A stretch of 64,000 nt of DNA from Perkinsus olseni (lineage: Eukaryota > Perkinsozoa > Perkinsida). This document shows, one piece after another, positions 1 through 11,229 of this stretch. Position 1 is the stretch's first letter, and each line of letters opens with the position of its first letter. The stretch covers positions 1 through 64,000 of the forward strand of contig JABANN010000055.1 in NCBI GenBank assembly GCA_013115125.1, written 5' to 3'. Made by a program: the position numbers and the translations under genes. Below the pieces are notes generated by a model. The model saw nothing but the letters and a program-made list of their open reading frames with translations, was not told where the DNA came from and ran no database searches.

Positions 1-98
1 GCTGTTGTTGCTGTTGTTGCTGTTGTTGCTGTTGTTGCTGTTGTTGCTGTTGTTGCTGTTGTTGCTGTTGTTGTTGCTGTTGTTGCTGTTGTTGTTAT
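1..98. repeat. CTG/TTG microsatellite (CTGTTGTTG)n
   Basis: The left edge is an almost pure tandem array of the 9-mer CTGTTGTTG with a few unit-length irregularities. It ends just before a good splice acceptor (the AG at 116-117) that opens the first exon of the membrane-protein gene downstream, so it most likely lies in an intron. Read in frame it would give a run of about 30 leucines, which I do not believe is translated. Confidence 0.9.
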
Positions 99-117
99 CG
101 GCAGTCCTGCCCGGCAG

Positions 118-1012
118 GTTCACGAGGCTGCATTCCTGGAATCTGTACATAACCTGTTTCACTGGCCTCTATGCCCTCTACGCTATGTGCCTCTTCACGG
201 AGAAGGGAGGGTGTCAGACAGTATCAGAGATCGGCAACGACTCAGATGTGACCAGCCATCCTTAAGACTCGACTGCCGCAGTTGTATTTTTCAGCTTTTT
301 ACGGTGGGGATGACCCTGACGGCGGCGGGGCAACTTATACTGTGGCCTACATTGGCGGTCTACTTGGCGCAGAGAACTCCGAGGTCGACCTCGCTCATTG
401 CAGTAGGAAAAGATTCCTTCCTTCGGCCATGCTGGCTGCCTTCATGCTTCTACCGCATCATCAGGAACACAAGGTGGTTCGTATCAGTGCTCGATTCGTA
501 TAGGTTCGTGCTGGACTACTGCTTGGTTTCTTCAACGCCCTCTGTCTAGCGGCCGTAGCCCTCATACCCCTTCATTACGCCAACTCCATCCATACATTCT
601 TCGCTCAAACCTTCTTCCTCGCCGACTGTGCTACTTGCCTCTGCTACACAGTGGCAGCCGCCAAAGTAGACCTCCTCCCTCGCGGTGCCCTCCCGACTGT
701 AGGCCCCTCCGCACAGCCGCTGCTCATCATCACCTTCATCATGATCAGATAATCTCTCTAGGGTTGGGCTCAACCCTTTTACTGCTCAGCTACCTGCTTG
801 TCTACGATTTCCTTCCTGGAGTCCAAGTCGACTGGCCCTACTGTGTAGCTCCGCTGGTCGATTAATTCATCCCCCCACGATCATGACGACCCCCTCAGGT
901 TTATACTGTAGCAGAATTCATCAGCGCCGGTTTGTGTTTGGTATTCCCACTCTGTTTCGGCCCTCTTATAAGGGAAGCGACACGAAATGGAATCGACTAT
1001 GCCCGACTGTAA
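118..1012 (+). CDS. Frag1/DRAM/Sfk1-like multi-pass membrane protein, copy 1 (5' end outside window)
   Basis: This is a multi-exon gene whose exons align one-for-one with the tandem copy at 1168-2561. Visible pieces in order are a membrane segment followed by GGCQTVSEIG, a second segment with the loop VYLAQRTPRS, a long hydrophobic stretch with IHTFFAQTFFLADC and AAAKVDLLPRG, then LLLLSYLLVYDFLPG, then VYTVAEFISAGLCL and FPLCFGPL. The cue CxTISxIG followed by a membrane helix and an H-T-F-F turn before another helix matches the Frag1/DRAM/Sfk1 family (ISDTG and LH...GA motifs), which spans late secretory or endolysosomal membranes. Introns are about 50-65 nt. Exons upstream of 118 are not in the window. 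The stop at 1010-1012 is inferred by alignment with copy 2. Family assignment is moderate; being a paralogue of copy 2 is strong. Confidence 0.6.
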
Positions 1013-1167
1013 ACTTGATGACCCGTGCATGCTCCAACTTTGAGACAGGTACTACAACGACTGACGAGACAAATCGTCGACGACACGTGAATGAAGGTTT
1101 TCCGTGCTCAATTTGTCTAGTGTTGTAAGAGTTCAGGAGACACTCGTTAGTTCTTTTCAAAGTCATT

Positions 1168-2561
1168 ATGGAGTCGACCCGACCTTCGAAGGCCAGCGGC
1201 GGCGGCAGCAGCGATTACGTGGCTGCAAGCCCAGCGGGGCAGCCTTTAGGTGGGTGGGGCACCAAGCGCTGGTCCGCGTGGACGGCGCAATCTCAGATGA
1301 GCTCGACGCGTCCTGGAACGAACAAGGCAGGGACATCGACGATGGGGATCTCTCCCCTGATTCATTCACATTCAGCGAGTTCGGCGGCACCGAGCTGGAG
1401 GGGATGCCCGGATGTACTACCAGGCCCACGGCGGCCCTCTTCTCCCATTGTCTTTTCAGATAGCGTGGACCCTTTCAAGAGTGCGAACAGCCATCCCAAT
1501 GCGCCTAGGAGCAGTAGGTCCGATCGCGTCTTCCCGATTTCACCGTCGTCGTTGCTCTTAGTTTTCACGGCGGTTCTGCAGCTCTTGACCCCTTGCCGGA
1601 AGCAGCGAAGCCTGGCTGATGTCAGGTAGGGCCTGGCGGAACCATAGGTGGCAGCGGTAGCAAGCCTGGACTCAGGTTCAACATAATCGAAGTGGTAACT
1701 CTTTACACCGCCTGTGCAGCGGCTCTGGTGTCTCTGATAGCAGCCTTAGTCGTCACTGACGTGAAAGGCTGTGCCACAATCTCGGCCATCGGGGCTGAGT
1801 CCAGGGTACCCCCGTAGTTCTCTCCTTCCTGTTCGAAACTCTCTTCAGGTCTTCAGAATCGGCATGTCTATCGCCGCCATCGGAGTGGCTCCCGTGTGGG
1901 GGTTCATCGCGGTCTACCTCTCCCAGCGCTCGCCTCGCTCCCTCAGCAAGCTCACAGTACTACGTCGTAGCAGCGGGCTGCCTCGCAGCATAAGATCTCA
2001 GATACGAGTAGCCTTGTGGTTGGGCATGATCAGTGCGGTTTGCCTGCTCGGTGTAGCGGTAGTGCCAGTGAACTACTGGAACGAACTGCATACATTCTTC
2101 GCTCAAATATCCTTTCTTTGCGGTTGTCTAGCTTGTCTTCTCTTCGCCCTAGCCGCCACCAAAGTCGACCTCCTCCCGAGATCTGGCTTCATCGCTGTAA
2201 GCATCTCCATCATCACAATTCCCGCCACTACTACTTCTCAGTTGCTCCTTCTGACCGGTGGCTGCGTGGTCCTCATGCTCAGTTATGTGCTCAACAACGG
2301 TTACATGCCGGGGGTATCACTAAAGTGGCCATTCTGCGTAAACCTTTCCACTACAGTAAACTCCCTCTGCACGTCTCGCCTTCCTATCAGTTATACACCA
2401 ACGCCCAGTTCTTCACGGTGGCCATGTGCTTTGCCTTCCCTATGTGCTTCGGACCATCAATCCATCGGGCCATCCACACAGTCGACTTCGCACGGATGTA
2501 CGCACCCTCACGACAGCTCACGGCGGCGGATGTAGTCCTTTGCAGGTACTACTACGACTAG
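1168..2561 (+). CDS. Frag1/DRAM/Sfk1-like multi-pass membrane protein, copy 2
   Basis: The likely start is the ATG at 1168, opening a Ser/Gly-rich cytosolic tail (MESTRPSKASGGGSSDYV). Later exons give a membrane segment with LVVTDVKGCATISAIG, then VFRIGMSIAAIG and VYLSQRSPRS, then a long exon with IRVALWLGMISAVCLLGVAV, NELHTFFAQISFLCGC and ATKVDLLPR, then SYVLNNGYMPGV, and finally YTNAQFFTVAMC with FPMCFGPSIHRAIHTVDF. I count about six hydrophobic segments. Order and motifs fit the Frag1/DRAM/Sfk1 family. The gene follows copy 1 by about 150 nt in the same direction with matching intron positions, so the pair is a tandem duplication. The N-terminal tail crosses several possible introns between 1250 and 1450 and its exact sequence is uncertain. 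Substrate and location are not shown by the sequence. Confidence 0.65.
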
Positions 2562-2892
2562 CCCACTGCCCCGACCCGTTTGTGTCCACTCTTGCAAAAC
2601 CCCAGTCACCATTCACATTCATCGCTGTATACATTACTCTCGACTTCTTGCGTTGTGCTTCTAGTGTGACGGCAAAGTGCAACCTTTCCAGGAAAGTGTC
2701 CCAAGATAGCCAAAGACTCGTCATACAGACTTATCAGAAGAGTTTGTCCGGGGAGCATTCGGAAACGTTATCTGCCGAGTTACGAGTACTTATAAGGACC
2801 CTTATCAGTCATGAGGCATTGGATTTTCTTCGTATCAGAGATTTCGGGGATTTACGGTAACACAAAGCGAGGAGGGTGTAGTGCTGTTAACA
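2562..2892. other. intergenic stretch, no supported gene
   Basis: This interval lies between the end of the membrane-protein gene and the end of the convergent mannosidase gene. A plus-strand reading frame crosses part of it but shows no recognisable domain or homology to copy 1. It probably holds the two 3' untranslated regions. Confidence 0.5.
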
Positions 2893-5705
2893 TCATTGCT
2901 TGGCAATCTTAAGTGGATGAGCTTCTGTATTCAGAACATACTCATCCAGATTCAGGACATGTCGTGGGGCTAACGTGAGGTAAAGATACTTCAAAGTTTC
3001 GGCTGTGAAGAAAGACTCCTGTTCGTTCTTCTTTCTCGTTGGAACTTCGTTAATATCAAAAACCTGTGAGAAGGTAAACAACCGCGTCGACGTAACAACA
3101 GCCTTACTGCTGAATAACCGTATGGCGCCTTGGAGTGCTTGTTGAGGGCGGCCATCATATCGTGAGCCCAGACGCGGTACTTGGGGTCTCCTAGGAAGCA
3201 CAGGATGTCGTTTTTGTTGTTTCTTTTTTTTCTTACCCGTGAAGTAGTGCATGTAGAAGATGCTCTCGATGGCCTCTGGTCGTAGTATGTAGTGTGCGTC
3301 ACGAAGATTGTAGTACCTTCACACGGAGGGAAATCCCTGTTGGGAAGGGGCAGTACAGCAGTTTCAATGGCAAGCTGGCCATCCAGAATCGAACAGATGG
3401 ACATGTTTTACATATCCTCTCCTTTAGAAGCATGCAGTCTGAATTCGGCAACCTCCGGTCCTAGTCCAGTTTTGGACCGCGCGTACCTGCCAGAAACATG
3501 AGACCTGCTTTACCACTACAGTGAACAGCGTTACATCTGGTGACAAGTTTCTGTGATGTCACGCGCCCACTTCTCCCAACGGGGATCGACCCGTTCCCGG
3601 GGCAAAGTCCGGGCACCCAGCATCAGGTTGCCAGGTACGAAACAAGTGAGGTGCTCCATGCGGTGGTTCGGCCTGCACAGAGGGGTCCAGGGCACTACTG
3701 GGGAGGGCAGAGCTCCCTCACATGCCGCCCCGAAGCTCCCCGATGAAAGTTAGACCGGCATCAGTCTTGAAGATCATCTTTTCGATCTCCGTCATTGCCT
3801 TGACCCATAAGTCTTCATGCCTGCAGCCCGCGTGCATTGCCAAGTCCAGCGATACCGCCCTCTGCTACTACTTTTTCTCTTTTTTGCCACTTTGCAGCCA
3901 CACCTTCAGAAGGTACTCGAAATAGGAGTCCCCCATCGCACCCAGGGAGATCACGCCGCCTACCATCATCATACAGTGAGCGCCCGACCCTAGAGGCGAC
4001 GCACCGGTGAACATCGGCCGATCGCTGGCCAGTTCATAGGGGACAAGGCCCTGGCCTCCAGCTGCTTGGAAAATCGACTCCTGGCACTTGTCGACGGCTT
4101 CTGCGTACTTGAGGTCCCCCGTCTGCTCCGTTAAATAACGGAATTCAAGCTGGAGGGTTCCGACCTGCCCGTGCCATTTAGGTAGTACTCGCTGTTGCAA
4201 CACCTGCTCACCTCCGCCAGGATGAATCCAGACATCCACCCGTTGCCAGAGCTCCGACCAGTTCCCAGATCTATCTGGGCTCGTGGGCAGCCGGGGTAGC
4301 TCGTGAACCCCTGCGTAGAGTGGATGATGACGATGCTTAGCCCTACTCTTACAGTCATCATATGGTCCGCTGCTTCCTCCGCTTTATCCAGGAATATTTG
4401 TCGGCCACTGAGACTGTGTGCTGACAGAAGGCCGCCCAGCACCCGAATGGTGATCTCGAAGAAGGAGTGAAGTCCTCGTGGACGGTCGAACTTGAGGTTG
4501 TTCCTAGATCGCAGCAGCTGCGTGTGTATCGTGAATAAGCGAACCCCACGTGATCCACTCCGTAGCCTCGTCGAACTCTTCCTCCAACCCCATGATCTTC
4601 AAAGTTGACAGCGAATCGATCATCATCACAGCTGCATCACACCACTGCCTGACAGGAACTCAGCTTAGCGTCAGTGACAGGATGCATGGCTGCGACGTAC
4701 CGTCCAGGTTGGCCAGTGAGAGGAGCTATCTCATCCCGGCCCCAAGCGTGTTGCTTGTAGTTCCTCCACACGTGACGCATGGCCTCCCTCACTTCCTCGG
4801 CCCACTTGGCCTGACGATAACTTCAGGTTCACGTCAGTAAGAGGCAATCTCGTTTTTACGCTTTTTGCATCAGAATCGGCAAGCTCAGCCTCGGTAAAAT
4901 TCTCCAACCATTCTGCAGGGAAGCCTCCCCTCACAGTCTTGCTAGCCTTCTCCTTATTGATAACCTAATACCCCCCTTAACCAGTCGCTGCCTATGAGCC
5001 CTTCGCGTACCCGTTGGAGGAACTTTTCCGGTGCTCCCCGAGAGAGTATCTTTTCAGCTGCTTCAGAAGCCTTGGTCTCATCTTTCGCTACCCGTTGCGG
5101 AGGAGCAGACCTGTGGCAAGGTAGGCCCTCCCCTGACCCAAGACGTCTTACGCTGTGAACTCCACTTTCTTCTCACTGCTGTATTTTTGATAACCCTGAA
5201 CCATCACCAGCATCAACTCTATCTTGGCCGATTAAACTCACTGGAGTCCGAGAAGGCTCGGCTTCTGGTTGTCGGAGGTTGTGATGTCCTACCTCGCCTC
5301 CGCCAGGCGTGACTTGAGGTTGAGTTCTATAAAGACGTCGTGGTCGACCTCGAAGCACACCCGTCAATCTCACCGTGAGCTGACGGACGTATCCGTAGGT
5401 GGTTGGCCCCGTAGTTTGTTCAACTGGTGGCTACTGAGATCTTGATCCGAGAGCGCCTGAAGTCTTCACCTTGCTTCCACGCAGCCGTTCGCTGTTGTTA
5501 CCAGCATATCGCTAGGCTGCGCGGCTGTTGCTCTACGTTCAGGAACTGAGTCCAGCAAGGTCAACGTTGTTAACGTCGAGACTACTAATAGTACGATAAC
5601 GAATCCTGAATAGGGAAGGTCCAGAAGTTCTGTCCACGACCGCATCATGGGAGTGCTCACCCAAAAGGAGATTTTTCTGATCCGGAGTCGACTTGTCCTT
5701 TGCAT
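2893..5705 (-). CDS. glycoside hydrolase family 47 alpha-1,2-mannosidase (type II membrane protein)
   Basis: Class I alpha-mannosidases trim alpha-1,2 mannose from N-glycans in the ER/Golgi or in ER-associated degradation. Reading the minus strand, the ATG at 5703-5705 opens a short basic tail and one hydrophobic helix (GFVIVLLVVSTLTTLTLL), a signal anchor. Then come KWAEEVREAMRHVWRNYK with AWGRDEIAPLTG, MIDSLSTLKIMGLEEEFDEA, LGGLLSAHSLSG, then VGTLQLEFRYLTEQTGD, SLGAMGDSYFEYLLKVWLQS, YRVWAHDMMAALNKHSK and ETLKYLYLTLAP, with VLNLDEYVLNTEAHPLKI at the end. These are GH47 signatures in the right order over the normal domain length. There are many short introns. The stop is at 2893-2895 shortly after the final TEAHP motif, as in the family. 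The anchor-to-domain linker exons (about 5000-5460) are less certain. Confidence 0.9.
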
Positions 5706-6843
5706 TCCGGTATGAGTATTCACCGTGGAGCGGTCGACGAGCACGCCGTGATGCGGCAGTGGTCGCCTGGACCATTGAAATGAACGATGAACTGCAGCAG
5801 GTCGGTCTATAGCATCGTGGTTGTGGTGCAGATCGGTTAGTGGGTTCGTTCGACTTTAGGGATTCCGTATTAACGCCAGCGGACTTCTTCGTAACACTAA
5901 GATGAGCATAGGGATTGATAGAAATGTTGCGAAGCGTCGGGACAATAAACCCTGGTCTCAAGCACACCTAGGTATAGCGTTCCTCGGCGGCAGATACTGA
6001 TATCTCCTGGTTACAGGTCAGTGAGAAGGGCAATCGTCGACAATGGCTCTCTGACTACGATTCGATGGTCGGTCTAACTTGAGCAGGCAGCAAGGCGTTA
6101 GATGATTGGGCTTTCTCGTGAGAAGGATTACCGTCAGCACAAGATCGTCTCACGGGTTCATCCAGAGGAGCGTCCGGTAACGAATCTCTCAACCTAACTT
6201 CCACTGAATGACTGCCCATCAAAGATACTCTAGAACCTGGTTCACAGTCGATAATTTCTGAAGGCGTTCATGGAGTCCTCTGGGCGTGGGAAGTCGGCAT
6301 TCGACACGATCAAACTTCAAACCCAGCATTCTCTGCCGCCAGAAAGTGCGCAGTTGATTTAGCGCGCGCCCGGAACAGAATCTCCTTTGTTACTATCGGC
6401 GTCGGGGTGCTCAGTACCCTGAGGGGTCCGTTGAGTGAAGTCAACAACAATTCTGGGAGCGTTATTGAAACGAAGGGAAGGTCTGTTGAATCCCCCTAAT
6501 GCTCCGCATTGCCGGACAAGAAGGCCGTGAGCAGCAGCGAAGTACAGCCGGACCTCTGCCCCGTCACGCGAAGGCTCCCAGGAGTGCCTTACATGCTTCG
6601 ACTAGGTTCCACACGATGATTCACTTTGGGTTTTGCAGTGATGGGAATAGGGTCGGATGGACATTTAAAGCGTTACAAGTTTTCTGTTGTTGGTTCGCGG
6701 CAGTGTTTTAATGGCCGCTAAGGAGACCACACAGACGCACGACACAAGTACGAGTAGTTGCTGTTACGCTAGAAGATCCACTGGTGACGATTGAATCTCA
6801 GGCTGCTCGAAGATGACCATTGAGCTTGACAGGGAGAACCGTT
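5706..6843. other. intergenic region between divergent genes
   Basis: The region holds the presumed 5' ends of the mannosidase (minus) and glutaminase (plus) genes. Open frames at 5.5-6.0 kb and 6.5-6.7 kb are short, without recognisable domains and without a consistent exon chain. No RNA gene, repeat or clear promoter motif was seen. Confidence 0.5.
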
Positions 6844-9800
6844 ATGTACCCTCACGGTAGTAGTGGGAGAATTCTGCTTCAGTCTTACGGGGTTTCTTAC
6901 CCTGTGGGAATTCTCAGCTCAACTTTAGTCAATTTCGTATCTAATTTTGCGGTTAGTAATGGAAGGGAGCAATATCATCATCACAGGTCCCCGAGCAAGC
7001 GAAAGCCTTCTGGCATCGAGACCGACTCGGTGTCACCGTCAGCATCCTCCCAGACGTCATCGAGGTGCGTGTCTGAGGTTGGTGGCAGAGCCCACCGGCA
7101 TGCGAGCTTCAGTGAGAACTCTAGTGAACAGGGATACGATGCAGATGAGTGAGAATTAGGGATCGGTCGAATTTGTGTTTGACTGCATGTCCGTTGTTCT
7201 TAGTACACCCCTCGCCAGAGCTCGTCTCGTGTCGAACATGGGTCGAGGTAAGATCGCGTCGAAGGACATTTTCAAAGCATTAGAGGTACGTGGGTGGTTG
7301 CCACTCTGTGTGTGAGGTACTTATTCACTTCAGCCCGATGAAGACGGCAAGGTGGACAGTGTTAAGTTACTAGAGTTTCTCAAGAGATCTGGGCTAGGTA
7401 GTAGCGGACTCGGGCTCGTCTCAGTGTGGTACGATTAGATCAATACACTAACGGGCATAGGAAGGCCACAAGGGGAGGCTAGTTCCGTGTAATTGTCTGA
7501 ATTGTTGCTTTCTGTTGGTGCGTCGTGAAGAATCAGCCAGTGAGCGGTAGAGAGAGGCTGCGCAGTAAAGCGCCGCGTCTCGGCGTTCGAATCGCCCATT
7601 GGATGAACTGGGGGATTTTTTCAGCTACTTCCGACGGGCGAATGCGAAATACGTACAAGGAACTGAAGAGTCAGGACTTTGTTGACTTTGAAAGATTCCA
7701 AACGCTCAAAACGAGCAATGAACTTGTAAGATACTCTTGTCGTTAATTTCGTTGCGCAGTGAAGTTGGTCTTTTCAGGTTGGGAAAGCATTCCGAGGGGA
7801 GTTGGCGATATCTGACTTTGAAGCCTTCTGTGATGTTATTAATGATGCGTATAAGGACCTGGAGGATTGTACTGAAGGAAAAAATGTAGTACACTGCGAG
7901 CTGAGTTCGGGGCGCGCGACTTGGCATTACCTAAATGAAACTCGGTCGTTCGATAGACCCATGTAAAAATTCAGAATCGATTGTGAAACCGCAATTTACG
8001 TGTAGATGTCAATTCCGGAATCGATTTTGGGGGGTTTCAGAATCAGCTTTGCAGGTGGGGAAGACGATCCACGTTTCATAGGAACCTCTTGGAGGCAATT
8101 TCTCGTTATTCCTCTGGGGGTTCCCCTAGCTTGATGATGACCCGTTCAGGCTGACTACATACCCACTTTAGCGACAGTGAACCCAGATTATTGGGCTATC
8201 AGCGTGTGTAGTGTCCATGCTCAGAGATACTGCATCGGTGATAGCAAGGTGAGGGGCATACTCAGTAGGGGATAGTAGACGTCGGAAGTGCCCTGTAGGT
8301 ACCGTTTTGTCTGCAATCGACGTGCAAGCCGCTGAACTACTGCATGGCCGTTGAGCTGCACGGCAAGGACAAGGTTCTGGGGGAGGGGGTGAAGCTCGCT
8401 GTGTTGAAGACTGACTGTAATGATGTCGTCGGGCATTCTGAGTAGTGCGCTGCTTACAGCGGTCACTGTTCGAGCAGAACATATCTCCTGAGTGAGGGTC
8501 TCCTGAGAAATCATCGACTCATCGCTGAGCTGTTCGAGATCCCTCGCTCGTCCCTGTGGAGGGCCCTGTAAATTTGCCCTCTCCAACGGACAAGTTTTCA
8601 CCTGCTACGTCACATTCTCATTGCGTGCTTTTCCGCCGCTGAGCTTCAAACCGGGAGCCACTTGCACGCTCCCCATAATGACTTTACGGCGAAAAGTTTA
8701 CGCATTCAAAGGGAAGGTTGTCAGGTTCACGAGCACGTCGGGCACGAGCCTAGTGGTAGGAATTTTAACGAGAGGGTGCTTCTTAAGCCCAAGGGAATAC
8801 CACATAACCCCTTAATCAACGCTGGTAGTACTGGAGGGATGGTGAATTCACTGTCGCCGGCGCCGTGGTAGCTGTGCGTGAGTCGTAGTAAGTGATACAG
8901 AGTGGTCGTGCAACGTAGAGGACGTAACTTTGAACTGTTGTTGGTGTGGAGTCGTGGGGTTAGGGCTGTCGAAGTCGACGTGGAGTGGTACTGGGAAAAC
9001 TATTTCGATACGGAAAGTTTCGTATCCTATAGCGTTTCGAGAGAGCGATTGATTCTGAAACGGTCTTTAGAATTGGCATCAGCTCCGTCGAGAATCACCA
9101 GCCGCAGTAGCTCACTACTTTCGAATTACGTCCTTTACGTTCCACCAGCATGTATGTTATTTTCAGCAGAAAGCCGAAATTAGGGATGCCAGATTGTTAC
9201 CCGGGTGGATTTCGCAAAATAGAGACGGTTTCAAAGCTACTAGAGCTTTCTCGTATTATTACCGTCATACATTCGCGTTCTTGAGTAATTCGATGAGTCA
9301 GTCACATTTGCTGTTTTGAGAAAGACTGGCGGTCGGAATAGTCGCTGGGAGTGTGGTTTATTGAGTCGAGTATGATTGCTCTATCGTCTGTTCCTGTTGC
9401 GAGTAGGTGCAATTATGGTAACGTCCATGCTGTACATGGACAAGTCAGAATGGGAGCGGTACGAGGCAGTAACGGAAACATGGCAGCATTTGGCGGGGAT
9501 GTCAAGACGCCCTCATATACAGTAAGCTCGCTCTTACCACCCAAACCCGACATGAGTGATACTGATAGAAGCCTGCTGATCTTTATGAATACAATGGGAA
9601 CAGATACAACGCTAGGAGGCAGGTGAATTGTGTCACCACACAATTCCATTCTGGGACTCAGATCTACCATCAGATCGTGGCAAGTCCAATAGAAGACCAC
9701 GAATGCCTATTATTCCGCGTGACGTTTTCTTGGTGTTCTCCACGGCTCCGGTGATTGAGGCAACAATTATTGGAAATTCTCTTCTTCCCGTCGCTCGATG

Positions 9801-11185
9801 CACAGTCATGACGCGGTGATCAGATACGATACGTTCATGGGCGAGAGGGCTACTGCTAATCGTAACTATTGCCTGGCTTACATGATGGCCGAGGAGAACG
9901 CCTTCCCTCCGAACACTGATATTCAGAAGACTCTTGAGTCTTATTTCCAATGGTAAGGTCGATGCCCGCTTAGCCTCGGTGGAACTGGACGTCTCTTAGG
10001 TGCTCGCTTGAGCTTGATTGCGAGCAGATGTCTGTGGTTGCTGCTACTCTCGCTAATGGTGGTATCTGTCCTAAGACAGGTAGAGTTCGATGGACCCGAG
10101 TTCAATCCCGGGCGACGTCATTTTTCAGGTGAGCGTGTATTTAGTCAGGACACGGTGTCCTCTTGTCTATCAATGATGATGAGCTGTGGTATGTACGACT
10201 ACTCGGGCGAGTTTGCCTTTACTTGCGGCTTCCCGGCCAAATCAGGAGTACGGGAGGGGAGCCTGTGCAGCAACTGAGTTGAAGGCAAGTTACTCAGGTA
10301 TCGGGTGTACTGTGTATCGTCATCCCGGGCGTGTGTGGAATCGCCACATTCTCGCCGCGTCTGGATGCTCTGGGGAACTCCGTCCGCGGAGTAAAGTTCT
10401 GCCAAATGCTTTCTAAACGCTTACCGGTGCATGCTTTTGGCGGACCACAAGAATCCGTTACGGATGAGGTAAGAGTTTTGAGAACGATCGCGCTCGCCCG
10501 GATGATCGATTATGCTGGCTTGCTGGGTTATTTGGCGGATTGACCTGTCAGGCCGAGGCCCCGCCGAATCATCCCTTAGTGGAGCATAGAATACGTAACT
10601 GTTTAGGAGAGACCTTCCGTTGGCGTACAAGCGCTCAGAGTGAGTTGGGCAAGGGATGGTACGGAAATAGGGCACGTATTACCCTCAGTTGATGTGCTCA
10701 CTAATTTCACTTTGACCGAGTACTCGAGTTTATGGTGGAGTGCTGCTGTTGGAGATGCTATCAGGATACGTCACCTAGCCGCTAGGTGAGCACGAGGAAT
10801 CTTTCGGCTGCGTAATCTTCGTGGTCAACCTCGTCTCTGAGGCGATAATGTTTCAGGGGTATCGATGTGCGTACTCCCGACTATGACCTTCGTACAGCCC
10901 TCCACCTGGCGGTGTGTAATAGCCATCGAGAGACCGCTAAGCTCCTCATGTGCCTTGGGGCCGATCCCCAATACCGTGATCGCTACGGTAACTCTCCGTT
11001 AATGGTAAGCTGCGGCTGCTGTTGATATGCTTCGAGGGCTTCCATTGATATGCATGGTGGTTCAGGATGCAGAGAGAGAGGGCCACAGACCCTGTGCGCG
11101 TGAGCTCAAACGTGACGTTGTCCTTCGTGAAAATCATCCACCCATGCCGCCTGGCAGTGACGGCGACATAGTTCTGGCACGGTAA
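6844..11185 (+). CDS. glutaminase, module 1 (EF-hand-like, glutaminase, ankyrin); Ser-Lys dyad present
   Basis: Phosphate-dependent (kidney-type) glutaminases hydrolyse glutamine to glutamate and ammonia. The ATG at 6844 starts a Ser-rich leader that splices in frame into [16 protein letters not shown] and [18 protein letters not shown], the EF-hand-like N-domain, then [17 protein letters not shown]. The catalytic core follows: [99 protein letters not shown]-like [16 protein letters not shown] and FPAKSGV. The catalytic S-x-x-K pair is visible as Ser at 8317-8319 and Lys at 8326-8328. Ankyrin repeats close it ([36 protein letters not shown]). At the end, CGG TAA at 11180-11185 can be read either as Arg-stop or as a GTAAG splice donor at 11182 that joins in frame to module 2. 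Confidence 0.88.
10080..10128 (+). repeat. short intron with tRNA T-arm-like (B-box) 3' half
   Basis: This 49-nt intron splits KT^GERV in glutaminase module 1. Its 3' half reads GAGTTCAATCCCGG followed about 15 nt later by TTTTTCAG. The same arrangement occurs at 12729-12779 and, with variation, at 11642-11696 and 13556-13607. The GTTCAATCC core resembles the T-loop/B-box of tRNA genes, but there is no matching acceptor stem or anticodon arm, so it is not an intact tRNA gene. Confidence 0.6.
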
Positions 11186-11229
11186 GCTCGCACTGCTATG
11201 AGAGTGTCCTCGCCGAGTCGAACTCTCAG

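Noticed and set aside
5-265. Poly-leucine open reading frame at the left edge
   Set aside because: It is the CTG/TTG microsatellite, has no ATG at its start, and ends at a splice acceptor shared with the paralogous gene; most likely intronic.
7540-7610. tRNA gene (AGCGGTAGAG...GTTCGAATC pattern)
   Set aside because: A D-loop-like and a T-loop-like string are present, but acceptor and anticodon stems do not pair and a coding exon follows directly; kept only as a motif.
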